Source: Phycisphaerae bacterium
GTDB taxonomy: Bacteria; Planctomycetota; Phycisphaerae; UBA1845; PWPN01
Direction of reading: 5' to 3'
Assembly (NCBI GenBank): GCA_030372985.1
Contig: JAUCQB010000092.1
Location: forward strand, 1 to 64,000
Length of the DNA stretch: 64,000 nucleotides
The notes under the pieces were generated by a model. That model saw only the letters and a program-made list of their open reading frames with translations, ran no database searches and was not told the origin of the DNA. Each line of letters opens with the position of its first letter. The stretch's first letter is position 1. The position numbers and the translations under genes were made by a program. Shown here in pieces: positions 1-9,628 of the stretch.

Positions 1-49
1 CTACACCGTTCGGAACTCGTCGGCAGCGTCAGATGTGTATAAGAGACAG
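1..49. other. Illumina Nextera adapter/index contamination at contig end
   Basis: Positions 17-49 match, base for base, the 33-nt Nextera read-1 transposase adapter, ending in the 19-nt mosaic end (AGATGTGTATAAGAGACAG, 31-49). The bases before it fit the rest of a library molecule: 1-6 (CTACAC) match the end of the P5 primer and 7-16 are a 10-nt block in the place of an i5 index. This stretch is not genomic and should be trimmed. Read on the minus strand it encodes the database artefact peptide CLLYTSDAADE at the end of the left-most ORF. Confidence 0.97.
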
Positions 50-1161
50 GCTCTACCCCCGCCCCCGCCAATGCTCTGGCCGATGATCGCAGAGGAACCG
101 GACTCCTTGGTCCTGATCGGACCCGTGTTGTTCACCGTGATGAGCCCGCCGTCGCCGCTGCTGGCGCCGCTTCCGCCCCAGACGTAGATGAGCCCTCCGG
201 CGCCGCCGGCCCCGCGGGCAAAGCCCCCGATGCTCTGGGCCAGGATCCCGTCCGAGTCCTTCCCCCGCGTCTCGATGTACTTCGAACTGGTCACGTTGAC
301 GTCGCGGCCTGCGCCGGTGCTGCCGGCATCGCCGCCGCCGGCGACGATGCCCCCGGCTGCGCCGGGGACGCCGTTGGCCCCGCCCAGGCTCTGGGCCAGG
401 ATGCCATATGACTCAAGACCTGCCGTCTGGATCCAGGCACTGGCATCCACGGCCACCAGGCCCCCGTCGCCCCCGGGGCCTCCATCGCCCCCTATCACAT
501 ATATCCCCCACGCGTCGCCGCCATTCCCACCTTTGCCACCTTCGCTCAGGGCCCAGATGCCATACGAGTAGTCCTTCCGTGTCATCAGGTGAGGGCCGGA
601 ACTGTTTCTGACGTTGACGCGAATGGTCACATCGCCGCCAGGACGCCCGAAGCCACCATGGCCGGCGGGTCCAAAGAGGTACGCGCCACCGCCGCGGCCG
701 CCATCGCCGCCTTTGCTCCGGGCGGTGATCCCAGGGCTCCACTCGAATTGCCCTGTCCTCAGGAAACCATACTCATCGCCTGGAAGCAACCAGGCGCCCG
801 CATCAAAGTCGATAAACAGATTCTCGGCCCATCCACCGTTGCCGCCGTTCAAATACAGAGTATGATTCTCGCCGTTCGCGGCGATGTACGGCAGGCCCAC
901 GCCGGCTACGGAAAGCCCGGAGAAGTCATCTCTGTCCAGGTCGATGACACTGGTCAGGTCTCGAACGTAAAGATTCAACACGGGCGGACAGTCAAAGTCC
1001 TCGCCGGCCCGTATGCCATCTACCTGGTTGCCGCTGAAGATGGCGCTGTCCTGCTGAAAAAAGACCCCCCCGTCAGGACCGGCGAACGCCCGCGTCGCAA
1101 CGACGACCGGAACGGCCGTCCACAACAGCACCACGGCACTATGTAGCGTATGCGGCCTCAT
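50..1161 (-). CDS. autotransporter-like Gly-rich repeat protein, 3' end missing
   Basis: Start chosen at the ATG at 1161: GAGAGGAGG lies 6 nt upstream and the product opens with a clear signal peptide (MRPHTLHSAVVLLWTAVPVV..AFA). A longer upstream frame has no such support. The mature part is Gly/Ala-rich and carries repeated blocks of the type YGILAQSLGG, SDGILAQSIGG and SAIIGQSIGGGGG, each followed by a Gly-rich run. This pattern is typical of the passenger region of large autotransporter-type surface proteins, whose C-terminal beta-barrel would lie beyond this contig. About 371 genuine codons are visible; the reading frame then runs into the adapter (1-49), so the real C-terminus is unknown. 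The role is inferred to be cell-surface or adhesive. No barrel domain is visible, so the secretion route is unproven. Confidence 0.7.
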
Positions 1162-2188
1162 GTGTGGCCTCCTCTCTAACATTTCCCGTATGGCGTCGCC
1201 CAGCGAGGCAGTCGGTCTGTGTCCGGTTGAACACACGACTTCTCTTGGCGACAAATTGAGGAAACAAAACAGAGACTGGGTAAACTCGAATATACCTCGC
1301 TTGATTCGGGCTCGAATTGCCATCCTCATTGTCTCCGAACGCGGAACGGATTCCGGCAGGAAAGCCCGCTCGGAAAGTTGTCCGGGCCGAGTGCAATTCC
1401 TCCCTGCCCCTGCGCTAAGCACATGCACCGGCGCCCTCGAAGCATTCATCACCCGCCTGGCAATGAGTGGTGACTACGGTGGACAGGCCGCATTTCAACC
1501 CGCAGGCGGTTAAACACATTGTCGGATGCGTCTAAGCTTGCTTAGAGAGGTCAAAGCACAGGGATTCCTCTCTCTTCCAGGCCATTCCGGACTCCCGAGT
1601 GCTGACCGACGTAGATCGATCTGCCACCTCAGTCCGGTTATGGCTGGTAGTTAAGCCTGCCGCAGCCGTTATGTCTTGAAAACCTGGCCTTTGAGCGCGA
1701 TGTCAAACGCACAAAGGCAGACGTCCCAGGTACCTCCTCCAGTACCCAGTGCGCCGCTTCCTTGCCGTGCTGGATGTCAGAAATGCGCCAGGGGGTGGCG
1801 GCCCGACCATCCCGATGCCTGCGGGTGCACGTACGCCCGCACCCTTGAATACTCGAAGAGACGATTGGCGCCAGAAGAATCCTGAACAAATGGCAGGTGC
1901 CGAACTGATAGCCTTTGTTTACCCTATGGCAAACTCCCTTACAAGTGAGGGATTTCCCCTAGTGCCCGAAGAATGAGGCTTTTTCAGGCCTGGCGTGTTG
2001 ATCGCATTGCCCGGCTACATCACCTCGACGGATGCTAAATCTCGTGCAGGGCGGCACTTAGTTAGCAGCCAGAAAACCGCCTTTCCCACGGCAGGTTACC
2101 GAAAGGTTCTTCAGTTTTTTTCTCTTCCACTGTCTCACGCCCGACAGTTTAAGGACACTCACCCTGCTCGCAGGAAAAGTGCATAGTC
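1162..2188. other. intergenic region, no gene recognised
   Basis: About 1 kb between the start of the autotransporter-like gene and the end of the GH39-like gene. Short open frames here have no homology-like features, no convincing ribosome binding site and no signal peptide. The only small structures noted are a 14-nt palindrome, CTAAGCTTGCTTAG, at 1532-1545 and a hairpin, ACTGTC..GACAGT, at 2130-2149. Neither is followed by a T-run, so no terminator is called. Confidence 0.5.
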
Positions 2189-5149
2189 TCACCTGATTCG
2201 GAGGATGACCGGATAGTCCATCGCCAGCAGGCCGTCGATGACCATGGCGTCGCCGTCGGTCTTGGCCTTGATCTTCTGGACCAGGGCGTGGAAGGTGTCG
2301 ACCGCGTCGACCGACTTGCCGGCCGCGTTGGCGATTCGGACGCTGACGCGCTTGCCCGCGCAGTCGTCTTGCGGGCTGATGGCCGACCACACCGCAACGA
2401 GCATCTCGCCGTCGCGGCCTCGCAAGGTTTCGCAACGCAGTTCCGGAGCGTCGCCCGTGGCCGTTGCCTTGATCGTCGGGTCGGCCTTGGCTCCGCTCAG
2501 CAAGGTGGTCATCGCCTGGATCGTGTAGTACACCGGTTTGCGACTCTGTTCGCCCGTTCTCAGGATGCCCCAATCATACACCGTGTTCTCGTTGACCAGC
2601 GACCTCCACACGCTGCGGACACCGGTCAGCGTGCCTTGCAGGAAGAACCTGGCGGCCTGCTTGGCCTCGGTGATCTCAGTGCCCCCCTTGTACGGCATGT
2701 CTTCGCGGGTTGGAATCGCGTTCCATTCATTGGCCCAGTATTCACAATGCGGATTGAAGGGTGAGAACGTTCGCCTCAGGAAATCGAGCATCTCTCGATG
2801 GGTATTGAAGCCGAGCTCGGCCGGCGAACGGCTGACCTGCTTGCCGTCGATGATATCGAGCGATCCGGCGCCGGCCTCGGGGTAAGGGACGCCGTAGGGA
2901 TGAAAGGCCACCGCGTCAAGATGTGGGCCTCCGCCTTCGGCCAGGGCCTTCGAGAGAAAGACCGGGGCCAGAGCGGCCGTGCCCCCCACCAGGACGCCGC
3001 AATCGGGATCGACCTCTTTGATCGCCTTGGCGGTCTCGCGGAGCAACACACCGAAGGTCTTCGGGTCCGGCGGACTGCCGTACCATGCCCAACTGTTCTG
3101 CTCGTTCCAGATTTCGTACCACTTGACCCGCCCACGAAAGTGGTTGGCTACGAATCGGGCATAATTGACGAATGCGTCAATGGATTCCGGTTTGGTTGGC
3201 CCGCCGTTACCCATGAAAGGATGTCCGTGCCGCCAGAGCGGGCCCGGATTTGCCTGCGGCGGGGTCTCTTCGTAGAGGGCGTTTCCGTAGCAGAGGCAGT
3301 AGACGATGTTGACGCCGTTCCTGATGGATTCGGTGATCGCCTCATCTGTTGTCGGGTCAATGGCGTACTCCCCCTTCTTCTGCTCGACGATGGACCAGCA
3401 GGTCCAATCGCCCCACTGGCCCACGCGATTCCACTTCACGCCGAGGTTATAGAGTTCGCCGTAGGTGTCGCGAATCACTTCCGCAGAGTTGAAATAAGAC
3501 CGGAAGGTCCAGGAGGCCTTGGCGCTGGCGCCGGCGGCGGCCGCGGCGACGTTTTTGTCGTCGGCGCTGATGGCTTCGATTTCCGACAGGCGGAAGTAGT
3601 ACGTGGTTGCGCAGTCGGTGAAGAAGCTGGCCGTCGGAGTAAAGCGCGTCGCTTCGATACAGATGGCGTCCGCCTGCACCGGCCTTGGGAACGTGATGAC
3701 GTAAGGGCGTTTCTTGTCCTCGCCGGCCGAGGGCGGCAGACCGGCACGCCTCACCTGCTGTACGGGCTTCCACGAACCGCGATCTCGTGCCTTGATATCG
3801 AAGTCGGCGGGAAAGCCCTCCGCTCGCCAATAAGGCAGCAGGCGAAGCTCCTTGATGCTGGAAGTGCCCGAGAAGTACACCTCGACCCATTCGGACGATC
3901 CCGGCACGGCGGTGGCATGAGCCCTGCCGGACCAACTCGTCTCCGGTTTGCCGTCGATCAGGTGCTCGGGCTCGAATATCGCTTCGAAATCATGCGGTCG
4001 CGGCAGGTGAGCGGTCACTCCGATGCAACTGTCCGGCAACTCCGACGATTTCATGGTTGGCAACGCTTCCAGTGCCGCGTCGTTGTTCTCCTGAAGCGGC
4101 ACGGGCGCGGGCATGAATCTCCACGCTCCTCCCGCCCCAGTGCAGAGCTCCCGTGGATTGGGACGGTCAACACATACCGTCCGGCGCGTTCTGACGACAG
4201 AAAAGCCCTCGCCAAACCACTCGACCCTGATGTCCACATTGCCTTTGCGTTTTCCCGTCACCTTGAGGGACATTCGCAGAGACTGCTCTGGCGACAGGTT
4301 TGGGATGGGCAGCTCTGTGACTCGATCTCCGAATTTCGATCGAATCTCGAATGGTTGTTCCTCGGCCTTCCTTCCGTCGCTTGCGGACTCTGCGGCTTGC
4401 TTACCGGGAGCTGCAACGTCAGCAGCAGCCGTCGTGGGAACATTCGGCGAGCCGAAGCGAAGCCGGGAGGCTTTGAGCGGCAGAACACCCTCGTTGGCGA
4501 CTTGAACGATCAACTCGCCCGGCTCATCAAGCTGCAAAACGGGCCGGGGCAGGTAGAGAGCCTCGATAACCGGCCGTGGACCGGATGTGGCCGAGACGAC
4601 CTCCACGTCGTCGACCAGCCACTCACCTGCCGCTACGGTGGTCTGTTCATTGATGCGCGGTGCGACGATCACCGCCTTTGCGTTGGCATGAGAGCTGAAA
4701 TCGAACTCAGCGCGGCCCTGATGCCACTGGCCGTCGCCAATGTGTTCGGCGGGCAGTTGGTATCCGGCCCGAGCCGCCTCGACGCCATCGTCGTCGACCG
4801 CGATCATGAACAGCCGAAGGTTCTCACCGCCGGAATCGGACCTGGCAATCTGGTACCAGAACGTGACAACGCCCTTGGTCACAGGGATCGGGTCGGAATT
4901 GATACCCACGAAGCAATCGGGTGTGGCGGACATGCGGATGGCGATTGAGCCAGCATGCGCTGTCTTGTCGATGGTCGCCGTTCCCTGACCGGCGGGTTTC
5001 TGCACCGCTGCCCAATTCAGCGGAAGGTTGTCGCCGGCGCGGTTGAGCAATTCGAACCCGGGATTCTTACACAGGTTGTCCGACACCTGGCCGCACACCC
5101 GGCCGGACAGCACCATCAGTACCGCCATCGCCGCACACTGGTATCGCAT
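2189..5149 (-). CDS. secreted multidomain glycoside hydrolase (GH39/clan A-like)
   Basis: 986 aa. The ATG at 5149 is preceded by AGGAGG with 6-nt spacing and begins a signal peptide (about residues 1-21). Residues 25-185 look like a CBM4/9-type beta-sandwich (NPGFE.. through WLVDDVEV). Residues 380-530 resemble an F5/8-type discoidin domain (WSGRAHAT, SSIKELRLLPY). Residues 550-880 form a TIM-barrel catalytic domain with YEIWNEQNSW (E683, candidate acid/base) and YWANEWNA (E808, candidate nucleophile), the pattern of clan GH-A enzymes such as GH39. A beta-sandwich tail follows. The likely role is extracellular cleavage of a plant or algal polysaccharide; the exact substrate cannot be read from sequence. 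It follows the lipoprotein gene on the same strand with a 76-nt gap, so the two may be co-transcribed. Confidence 0.75.
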   Translation of the reverse strand: MRYQCAAMAVLMVLSGRVCGQVSDNLCKNPGFELLNRAGDNLPLNWAAVQKPAGQGTATIDKTAHAGSIAIRMSATPDCFVGINSDPIPVTKGVVTFWYQIARSDSGGENLRLFMIAVDDDGVEAARAGYQLPAEHIGDGQWHQGRAEFDFSSHANAKAVIVAPRINEQTTVAAGEWLVDDVEVVSATSGPRPVIEALYLPRPVLQLDEPGELIVQVANEGVLPLKASRLRFGSPNVPTTAAADVAAPGKQAAESASDGRKAEEQPFEIRSKFGDRVTELPIPNLSPEQSLRMSLKVTGKRKGNVDIRVEWFGEGFSVVRTRRTVCVDRPNPRELCTGAGGAWRFMPAPVPLQENNDAALEALPTMKSSELPDSCIGVTAHLPRPHDFEAIFEPEHLIDGKPETSWSGRAHATAVPGSSEWVEVYFSGTSSIKELRLLPYWRAEGFPADFDIKARDRGSWKPVQQVRRAGLPPSAGEDKKRPYVITFPRPVQADAICIEATRFTPTASFFTDCATTYYFRLSEIEAISADDKNVAAAAAGASAKASWTFRSYFNSAEVIRDTYGELYNLGVKWNRVGQWGDWTCWSIVEQKKGEYAIDPTTDEAITESIRNGVNIVYCLCYGNALYEETPPQANPGPLWRHGHPFMGNGGPTKPESIDAFVNYARFVANHFRGRVKWYEIWNEQNSWAWYGSPPDPKTFGVLLRETAKAIKEVDPDCGVLVGGTAALAPVFLSKALAEGGGPHLDAVAFHPYGVPYPEAGAGSLDIIDGKQVSRSPAELGFNTHREMLDFLRRTFSPFNPHCEYWANEWNAIPTREDMPYKGGTEITEAKQAARFFLQGTLTGVRSVWRSLVNENTVYDWGILRTGEQSRKPVYYTIQAMTTLLSGAKADPTIKATATGDAPELRCETLRGRDGEMLVAVWSAISPQDDCAGKRVSVRIANAAGKSVDAVDTFHALVQKIKAKTDGDAMVIDGLLAMDYPVILRIR

Positions 5150-5225
5150 CCATTGCCTCCTATCGTATAGAAGGACTTTCAATCTCCCCACGGTCGATCC
5201 TGCCGAACGATCCAGACACTGCAAG

Positions 5226-6197
5226 TCACTTGGCCGGCTTGGTTGCCGGCAGGTACACGATACGATCCGGCTGGTTGGGGGCATAGGCGTTTCGTCGCGG
5301 GATCTTCAGCCGGTCGAAGGGTTGATAGTCCTTGATCGCCCCGACACGGGCGATTCGAAGCGAGTTGCGTAACAGCCCCCGGCCGTTGTTGCAGTCGCTG
5401 AACTTACCCTGACCGTAGCCCGGGCCTTTGCTGCCGGAGAGATTCGACGAGAAGTACCTCAGGCCGATGATCTTGTTGCTTTCGTCCCGGAGCCAGTTGA
5501 TGAAAATCACCGAATGTCCGCCCGCCGGCGTCGTGCTGTAGCTCAGAAAATCACCCGGCCGGACCTCTTCGAAATCGGGAATCGCCCGCCCGAGTCCGTA
5601 GCCGACAATGGCCCGCTGTTCGCAATCCCCCTTGCCCTCGATGTACCAGAGTTGGAGCATGTTGAACAGGTCGTGAAACGTCATGCCGTTGAAGTCGTCC
5701 GGGTCGAGCCCTTTCTGGATGTTGCGAAGCTTCATCGCCCGGATGAAGATCTCGAAGGTCAAGCCGCAGCAGTAGCTGCATCGAGAGCCATCCGGGTAGG
5801 CCTTCGCAACGATCATGCCCTTGTACCACATGTCCTGCGTCACGCCGTTATAAATGTCGTACTCGCGGGGCTTCCAACCGCAATGGTATGGATAAGAACC
5901 GTCGAGGGGATAGGCCGAGACGACCTTCAGCACGTAGGGATTGAGCGAGCCCTCGGCGTCATCGTTGATCACTTCTTCGCAGGCGTAGGCGGCGGCCAGG
6001 GCCTTGTCAACCGGGGAGAAGCCTCTTTCGTCAAGCGGGTACGGCCTGGGCGTATAGGAGTAGCGTTTCGGCACAGGAGCCGGGGCGCTGGCCGGTGGCC
6101 GGGTGGGGCCCACAGCGCCGGGCTGGCAACCGGTCGTCGCCGCGAGAAGCGAGAACAGGACACTCGAAGCCAACACGCCAACGAGTTTACGTGTCAT
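5226..6197 (-). CDS. putative lipoprotein with papain/NlpC-like amidohydrolase fold
   Basis: 323 aa. The start at 6197 gives a lipoprotein-like signal (MTRKLVGVLASSVLFSLLAA..GC). AAAGGAGG lies 11 nt upstream, or 8 nt from a GTG immediately before the ATG. After a Pro/Ala-rich linker the globular part contains SRCSYCCGLTFEIF and, later, PGDFLSYS..AGGHSVIFINW. This Cys then Gly-Asp-Phe..Gly-His arrangement resembles NlpC/P60 and related Cys-His papain-fold hydrolases, with the Cys of the YCCG segment and the His of GGHSV as candidate catalytic residues. Assignment to that superfamily is inference from motif order, and the substrate (peptidoglycan peptide or another amide) is unknown. The gene lies between a GH39-like hydrolase and an amidase on the same strand. 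Confidence 0.5.
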   Translation of the reverse strand: MTRKLVGVLASSVLFSLLAATTGCQPGAVGPTRPPASAPAPVPKRYSYTPRPYPLDERGFSPVDKALAAAYACEEVINDDAEGSLNPYVLKVVSAYPLDGSYPYHCGWKPREYDIYNGVTQDMWYKGMIVAKAYPDGSRCSYCCGLTFEIFIRAMKLRNIQKGLDPDDFNGMTFHDLFNMLQLWYIEGKGDCEQRAIVGYGLGRAIPDFEEVRPGDFLSYSTTPAGGHSVIFINWLRDESNKIIGLRYFSSNLSGSKGPGYGQGKFSDCNNGRGLLRNSLRIARVGAIKDYQPFDRLKIPRRNAYAPNQPDRIVYLPATKPAK

Positions 6198-6408
6198 CAC
6201 GATCCCAACCTCCTTTGCATGCATGTCAGGATATTGGCAGGCCAAGACAGACCTGTCAAAGTGGCCATGATCGTCCATCGACGAATCGATGACCTGCCGC
6301 CATGGCGAAGGCAGTATATGCGATGACAAGGCAATTCGCATCAACGGAATGAGCGAGGCGGACGCGGGCCGCTGCCATGGCTCAACGTTACCGAAGGGCA
6401 ACGGCCAG

Positions 6409-7875
6409 TCATTCGGTACAAAGGGGGTCAGCAGGCTGATCGGGGCCGGTCAGGCATCCGATCAAAAGAAGAGCGTCGGCCTGGTCCACGTCACTGTCGC
6501 CGTCTAAGCCGGCGTCTGTACATTGGGGCACATTCTGTGCGACCATGTTGCCGGTCAGGCAAGACTGCAGGTGTCCGAAGTCCGCTTGATCCACATCGCC
6601 GTCGCGATCAAAATCCGCCGGTGAGAACGGAATAACCGTAACCTCGCGGCTGGCGATCTCGCCGAACCACGTGACTCCCTCATGAATCATCTGCCAGTCG
6701 GTGACAAACGACCCGCCTTCCCACGGAGGCGTCATCGTCAGTCGAAAGGTAATCGTCTGTCCGGGGCCGACGTCGATGGAGGGACTGTAACGAATGGATG
6801 AGGCCAACGGGTCGCTGTCTCCCACTGCTCCCAGCCGGAAGCCTCGCGCCGCAGTCCATGCCACGCCTCGATTCCTCAGTGTGATGCTGACCTCGTAGGT
6901 TTGCCCGCCGTTCATCGCTTCCGGTATCGTGTCGGTGACGTATTCGGCCCAGTAGAAAGGCCAGGTGGGCTCCGTTTCAAAGTACTCGCAGACGCCCTTG
7001 TAGATTCCCCACATCGCCGCTGACCGGAAGTAGTTGTCCCGAAGGTGAAGCTCGTCGGCATCCCGATCACAGGTGTCATGAAAGCCGATCTCGATCATCA
7101 TGGCCGGCCGGTTCGCAAGATAGACATCCGGGCCGGTGGAGTCTCGAAGACACTCACCGTGGCAGCCCCATGTCGGATCGGCGTGAGACGTGATCGTGTC
7201 CAGGAAACTCGCAAGCACAACCTGCGCCAATTGGAGGCTGTCCTCGCCCCATGGTGCATGGCCCCCCTGCGTGGAGTAATACACCTCAGTGCCGGTCGGG
7301 CAATCTCCGGTGCAATCCCCTCTTGCGCCGTTCGTGTGCAGGGCAATCAGCAGATCCGTTCCATCGTAGTTGGAGGCGTACGCACCGGCTCTGATATCAT
7401 CGCCCAATTCGCTCGTACCGGTTCCGATCGTGCAGTCCCCCGAATATGAATTCCACACCCAGCATGGGTATCCCATATGCTCGAGCCAGACATATGATGA
7501 CATTCGCCACCATGCAAAACCGAGCGGGTGATTGCCATACAGCTTGTTTGTGCATCGCGCTGACTTGACCAGCATGCCATCGCCGATCAGATAGGCCTCG
7601 AGGTACTGGCACATTTCCAGGTTGTGTTCATCTTCCGTATTCAAGGGCGCACAGTAGACGGGCCGCTGCATGTTCCACCCGCTGCCGTTCCAGTAGTACC
7701 CATGACCCGGCACCAGCGTAATGCTTCGCCCGGTCAAGGTGGTTCCGCTGAGAGTCTCCGTGGGCTCGCGTCCTGCTTCTGCAGTGAATCCGGCGGACTC
7801 GCGGGCCAGAGCAAGGTCCGCATCAGCGGCCAGGAACGCTCCGGCGAGACACAGGGGCGCCCATGCGGCCACCAC
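6409..7875 (-). CDS. secreted N-acetylmuramoyl-L-alanine amidase (Amidase_3-like) with dockerin-like tail
   Basis: About 488 aa from the GTG at 7875. The N-terminal half has the Amidase_3 zinc-hydrolase pattern: LVPGHGYYW (first His ligand), NTEDEHNLE (Glu ligand), LLIALHTNGAR (second His) and AMMIEIGFHDT (catalytic Glu region). The family cleaves the MurNAc to L-Ala bond of peptidoglycan. A beta-sandwich region follows, then a C-terminal pair of EF-hand/dockerin-like repeats, FDRDGDVDQADF and LDGDSDVDQADA, a tail often seen on planctomycete secreted proteins. Start choice is open. A CTG at 7905 lies 5 nt after a GGAGGT, and its product begins with SRRGVPCVLVV, a better signal-peptide n-region than the GTG start, which has no good ribosome binding site. 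The enzyme could act on foreign or own walls. Confidence 0.72.
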   Translation of the reverse strand: MVAAWAPLCLAGAFLAADADLALARESAGFTAEAGREPTETLSGTTLTGRSITLVPGHGYYWNGSGWNMQRPVYCAPLNTEDEHNLEMCQYLEAYLIGDGMLVKSARCTNKLYGNHPLGFAWWRMSSYVWLEHMGYPCWVWNSYSGDCTIGTGTSELGDDIRAGAYASNYDGTDLLIALHTNGARGDCTGDCPTGTEVYYSTQGGHAPWGEDSLQLAQVVLASFLDTITSHADPTWGCHGECLRDSTGPDVYLANRPAMMIEIGFHDTCDRDADELHLRDNYFRSAAMWGIYKGVCEYFETEPTWPFYWAEYVTDTIPEAMNGGQTYEVSITLRNRGVAWTAARGFRLGAVGDSDPLASSIRYSPSIDVGPGQTITFRLTMTPPWEGGSFVTDWQMIHEGVTWFGEIASREVTVIPFSPADFDRDGDVDQADFGHLQSCLTGNMVAQNVPQCTDAGLDGDSDVDQADALLLIGCLTGPDQPADPLCTE

Positions 7876-8179
7876 CAGTACGCATGGAACTCCGCGACGG
7901 CTCAGGTTTCACCTCCGATCGGCCGGAAGCATGGCGCCACCGCCATCAGGACTGATCGCTGGACAACACCAACCGGCCAAGTATAGCGGTATTTGCGTAA
8001 CAAATCAAGTACATTTCGAAAGGCCTGACATGTGCCCGGCTCCGCAGGCTACTCGTCCCTTTCCGCCCTCACGGCGACCGGGTGGTTCCGCATCCGCTCG
8101 ACTGACCGTACACTTTGCACGGCACTGGTGGGCCGGCACCTCTGCCCCGGAGAAAGCCACCGAGCTGTGAGATCGTCCT

Positions 8180-9595
8180 ATGCCATCGTCTTTTCGAAAA
8201 GCAGCACTTTGTACCCCGCTCGGCCGAATTGCCGGCGTGGCTGTGACCGTTCTGGTTCTTCGTGTATTGTGCTCGCCTGTGGCCGCCTCGACAGACCTCA
8301 ATGCACGCGAGCGCGGAGTCGGGAATGACGCCACGACCACCCAGCCTGCGACCTCGTCAGACGAGGCTCGCCGCGACTTCTTCCCAATCCTGCCCTGGAG
8401 CCCGGTGCACGGCTGGAGGCCGCCCTACGGAAACCCGCGCCACGGGGTTGAAAGCATGGCGGAGTGCCATTTCACGGTGGCCGGCTTTGCCCGTCCGGAC
8501 GACCTGCCGTTATGCGAACGATTGGGTCTGGCGGCCATCATGGCCCCGCCGGACGACGAGGTGCCGTGGAAGCGGCCCTGGCGGGCCCTCTCAGACGAAG
8601 AGATCGACCAGCGTGTGAGGACCATGGTCAAGCTGGCCGGCGACAACCCCGCGGTCATGGGCTACTTCATTGTTGACGAGCCGGGAACCCGGGAGTTTCC
8701 GTCGCTGGCTAAAGCCGTCGCGGCCGTAAAGCGGTATGCACCCGGAAAACTGGCGTATATCAACCTGTTCCCGGGTTACGCGACTATTGGCGCCCCGGAC
8801 AAATCACAATTGGGGGCGGCGAGTTTCACGGAGTACCTCGAACGATATGTCACCGAGGTCAGACCCCAGTTCATCAGTTACGACAACTACATGGTTCAGT
8901 ACTCGGACGATCTGCTTGATGCCGGGCGGGCACGAAGCTACTTCGCGGATCTGCTGGAGGTCCGGCGGGTTGCCCTGAAGCACGATCTGCCTTTCTGGAA
9001 CATCGTTTCGTCGAACCAGATCCGCAAGAACACAACCATTCCCTCGCCGGCCAACATGATGCTTCAGGCATACACGACGCTGGCCGCAGGCGGGCGGGGC
9101 TTGTCCTGGTACACCTATTACGGCGGGAGCGGCCCAAGGCCGGGTTATGCGTATGCACCAATCGATCACACCGGCAACAAGACTGAGACCTGGGGAAACC
9201 TGCAACTGGTCAACCATCAGGTCAAGACGCTGGGACCGATCATGAGTCGGCTGATATCGACGGGCGTGTTCTTTTCCGGGCCGAGCCTGCCCGGCTCATT
9301 GCCGCCGCTGCCTGGTCGAATTGTCAGGGATATCGACGCCAAGGCTTCGCCGCGCGGATTTGCGCCAACTGCCCTGCCGGTCATGATCGGTGAATTTCAG
9401 GATGCGGCCGGCGTCGACCACCTCATGATCGTCAATCTGAGCCTGGAGCGGTCGGCCAACATCCGCTTTCAACCGCAGAAGACCTACATGAACAAGGAGG
9501 TTTTCTCCGCACAGGATGGTCACGTGGTCCCGCTGGACGAGGAACACGGCCTGTGGCTGACGGCCGGCCAAGGAGCACTGCTCCTGCTCCACTGA
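8180..9595 (+). CDS. secreted TIM-barrel glycosidase-like protein (GH42-like)
   Basis: 471 aa with an N-terminal signal peptide (about 1-36). The body reads as a beta/alpha barrel resembling beta-galactosidase-type hydrolases: NPAVMGYFIVDEPGTREF (D166/E167 at the end of a strand, the usual place of an acid/base Glu), later YDNYMVQYSDD and a GLSWYTYYGG strand, then a small C-terminal beta domain (DAAGVDHLMIVNLSLE). I recognise the fold class only. No family-defining nucleophile can be fixed, so activity is unassigned. The ribosome binding site is weak. It is divergent from the amidase gene and convergent with the beta-propeller gene, so it is probably a monocistronic unit. Confidence 0.6.
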   Translation: MPSSFRKAALCTPLGRIAGVAVTVLVLRVLCSPVAASTDLNARERGVGNDATTTQPATSSDEARRDFFPILPWSPVHGWRPPYGNPRHGVESMAECHFTVAGFARPDDLPLCERLGLAAIMAPPDDEVPWKRPWRALSDEEIDQRVRTMVKLAGDNPAVMGYFIVDEPGTREFPSLAKAVAAVKRYAPGKLAYINLFPGYATIGAPDKSQLGAASFTEYLERYVTEVRPQFISYDNYMVQYSDDLLDAGRARSYFADLLEVRRVALKHDLPFWNIVSSNQIRKNTTIPSPANMMLQAYTTLAAGGRGLSWYTYYGGSGPRPGYAYAPIDHTGNKTETWGNLQLVNHQVKTLGPIMSRLISTGVFFSGPSLPGSLPPLPGRIVRDIDAKASPRGFAPTALPVMIGEFQDAAGVDHLMIVNLSLERSANIRFQPQKTYMNKEVFSAQDGHVVPLDEEHGLWLTAGQGALLLLH

Positions 9596-9628
9596 CAGCG
9601 ACATCGGCCTCAGCCCAGCAGTGAGCAG

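Noticed and set aside
2798-4948. 716-codon open frame on the plus strand
   Set aside because: It lies antisense to the GH39-like gene, whose catalytic motifs are intact. The antisense product has no recognisable motif, and long antisense frames are expected in GC-rich coding DNA.
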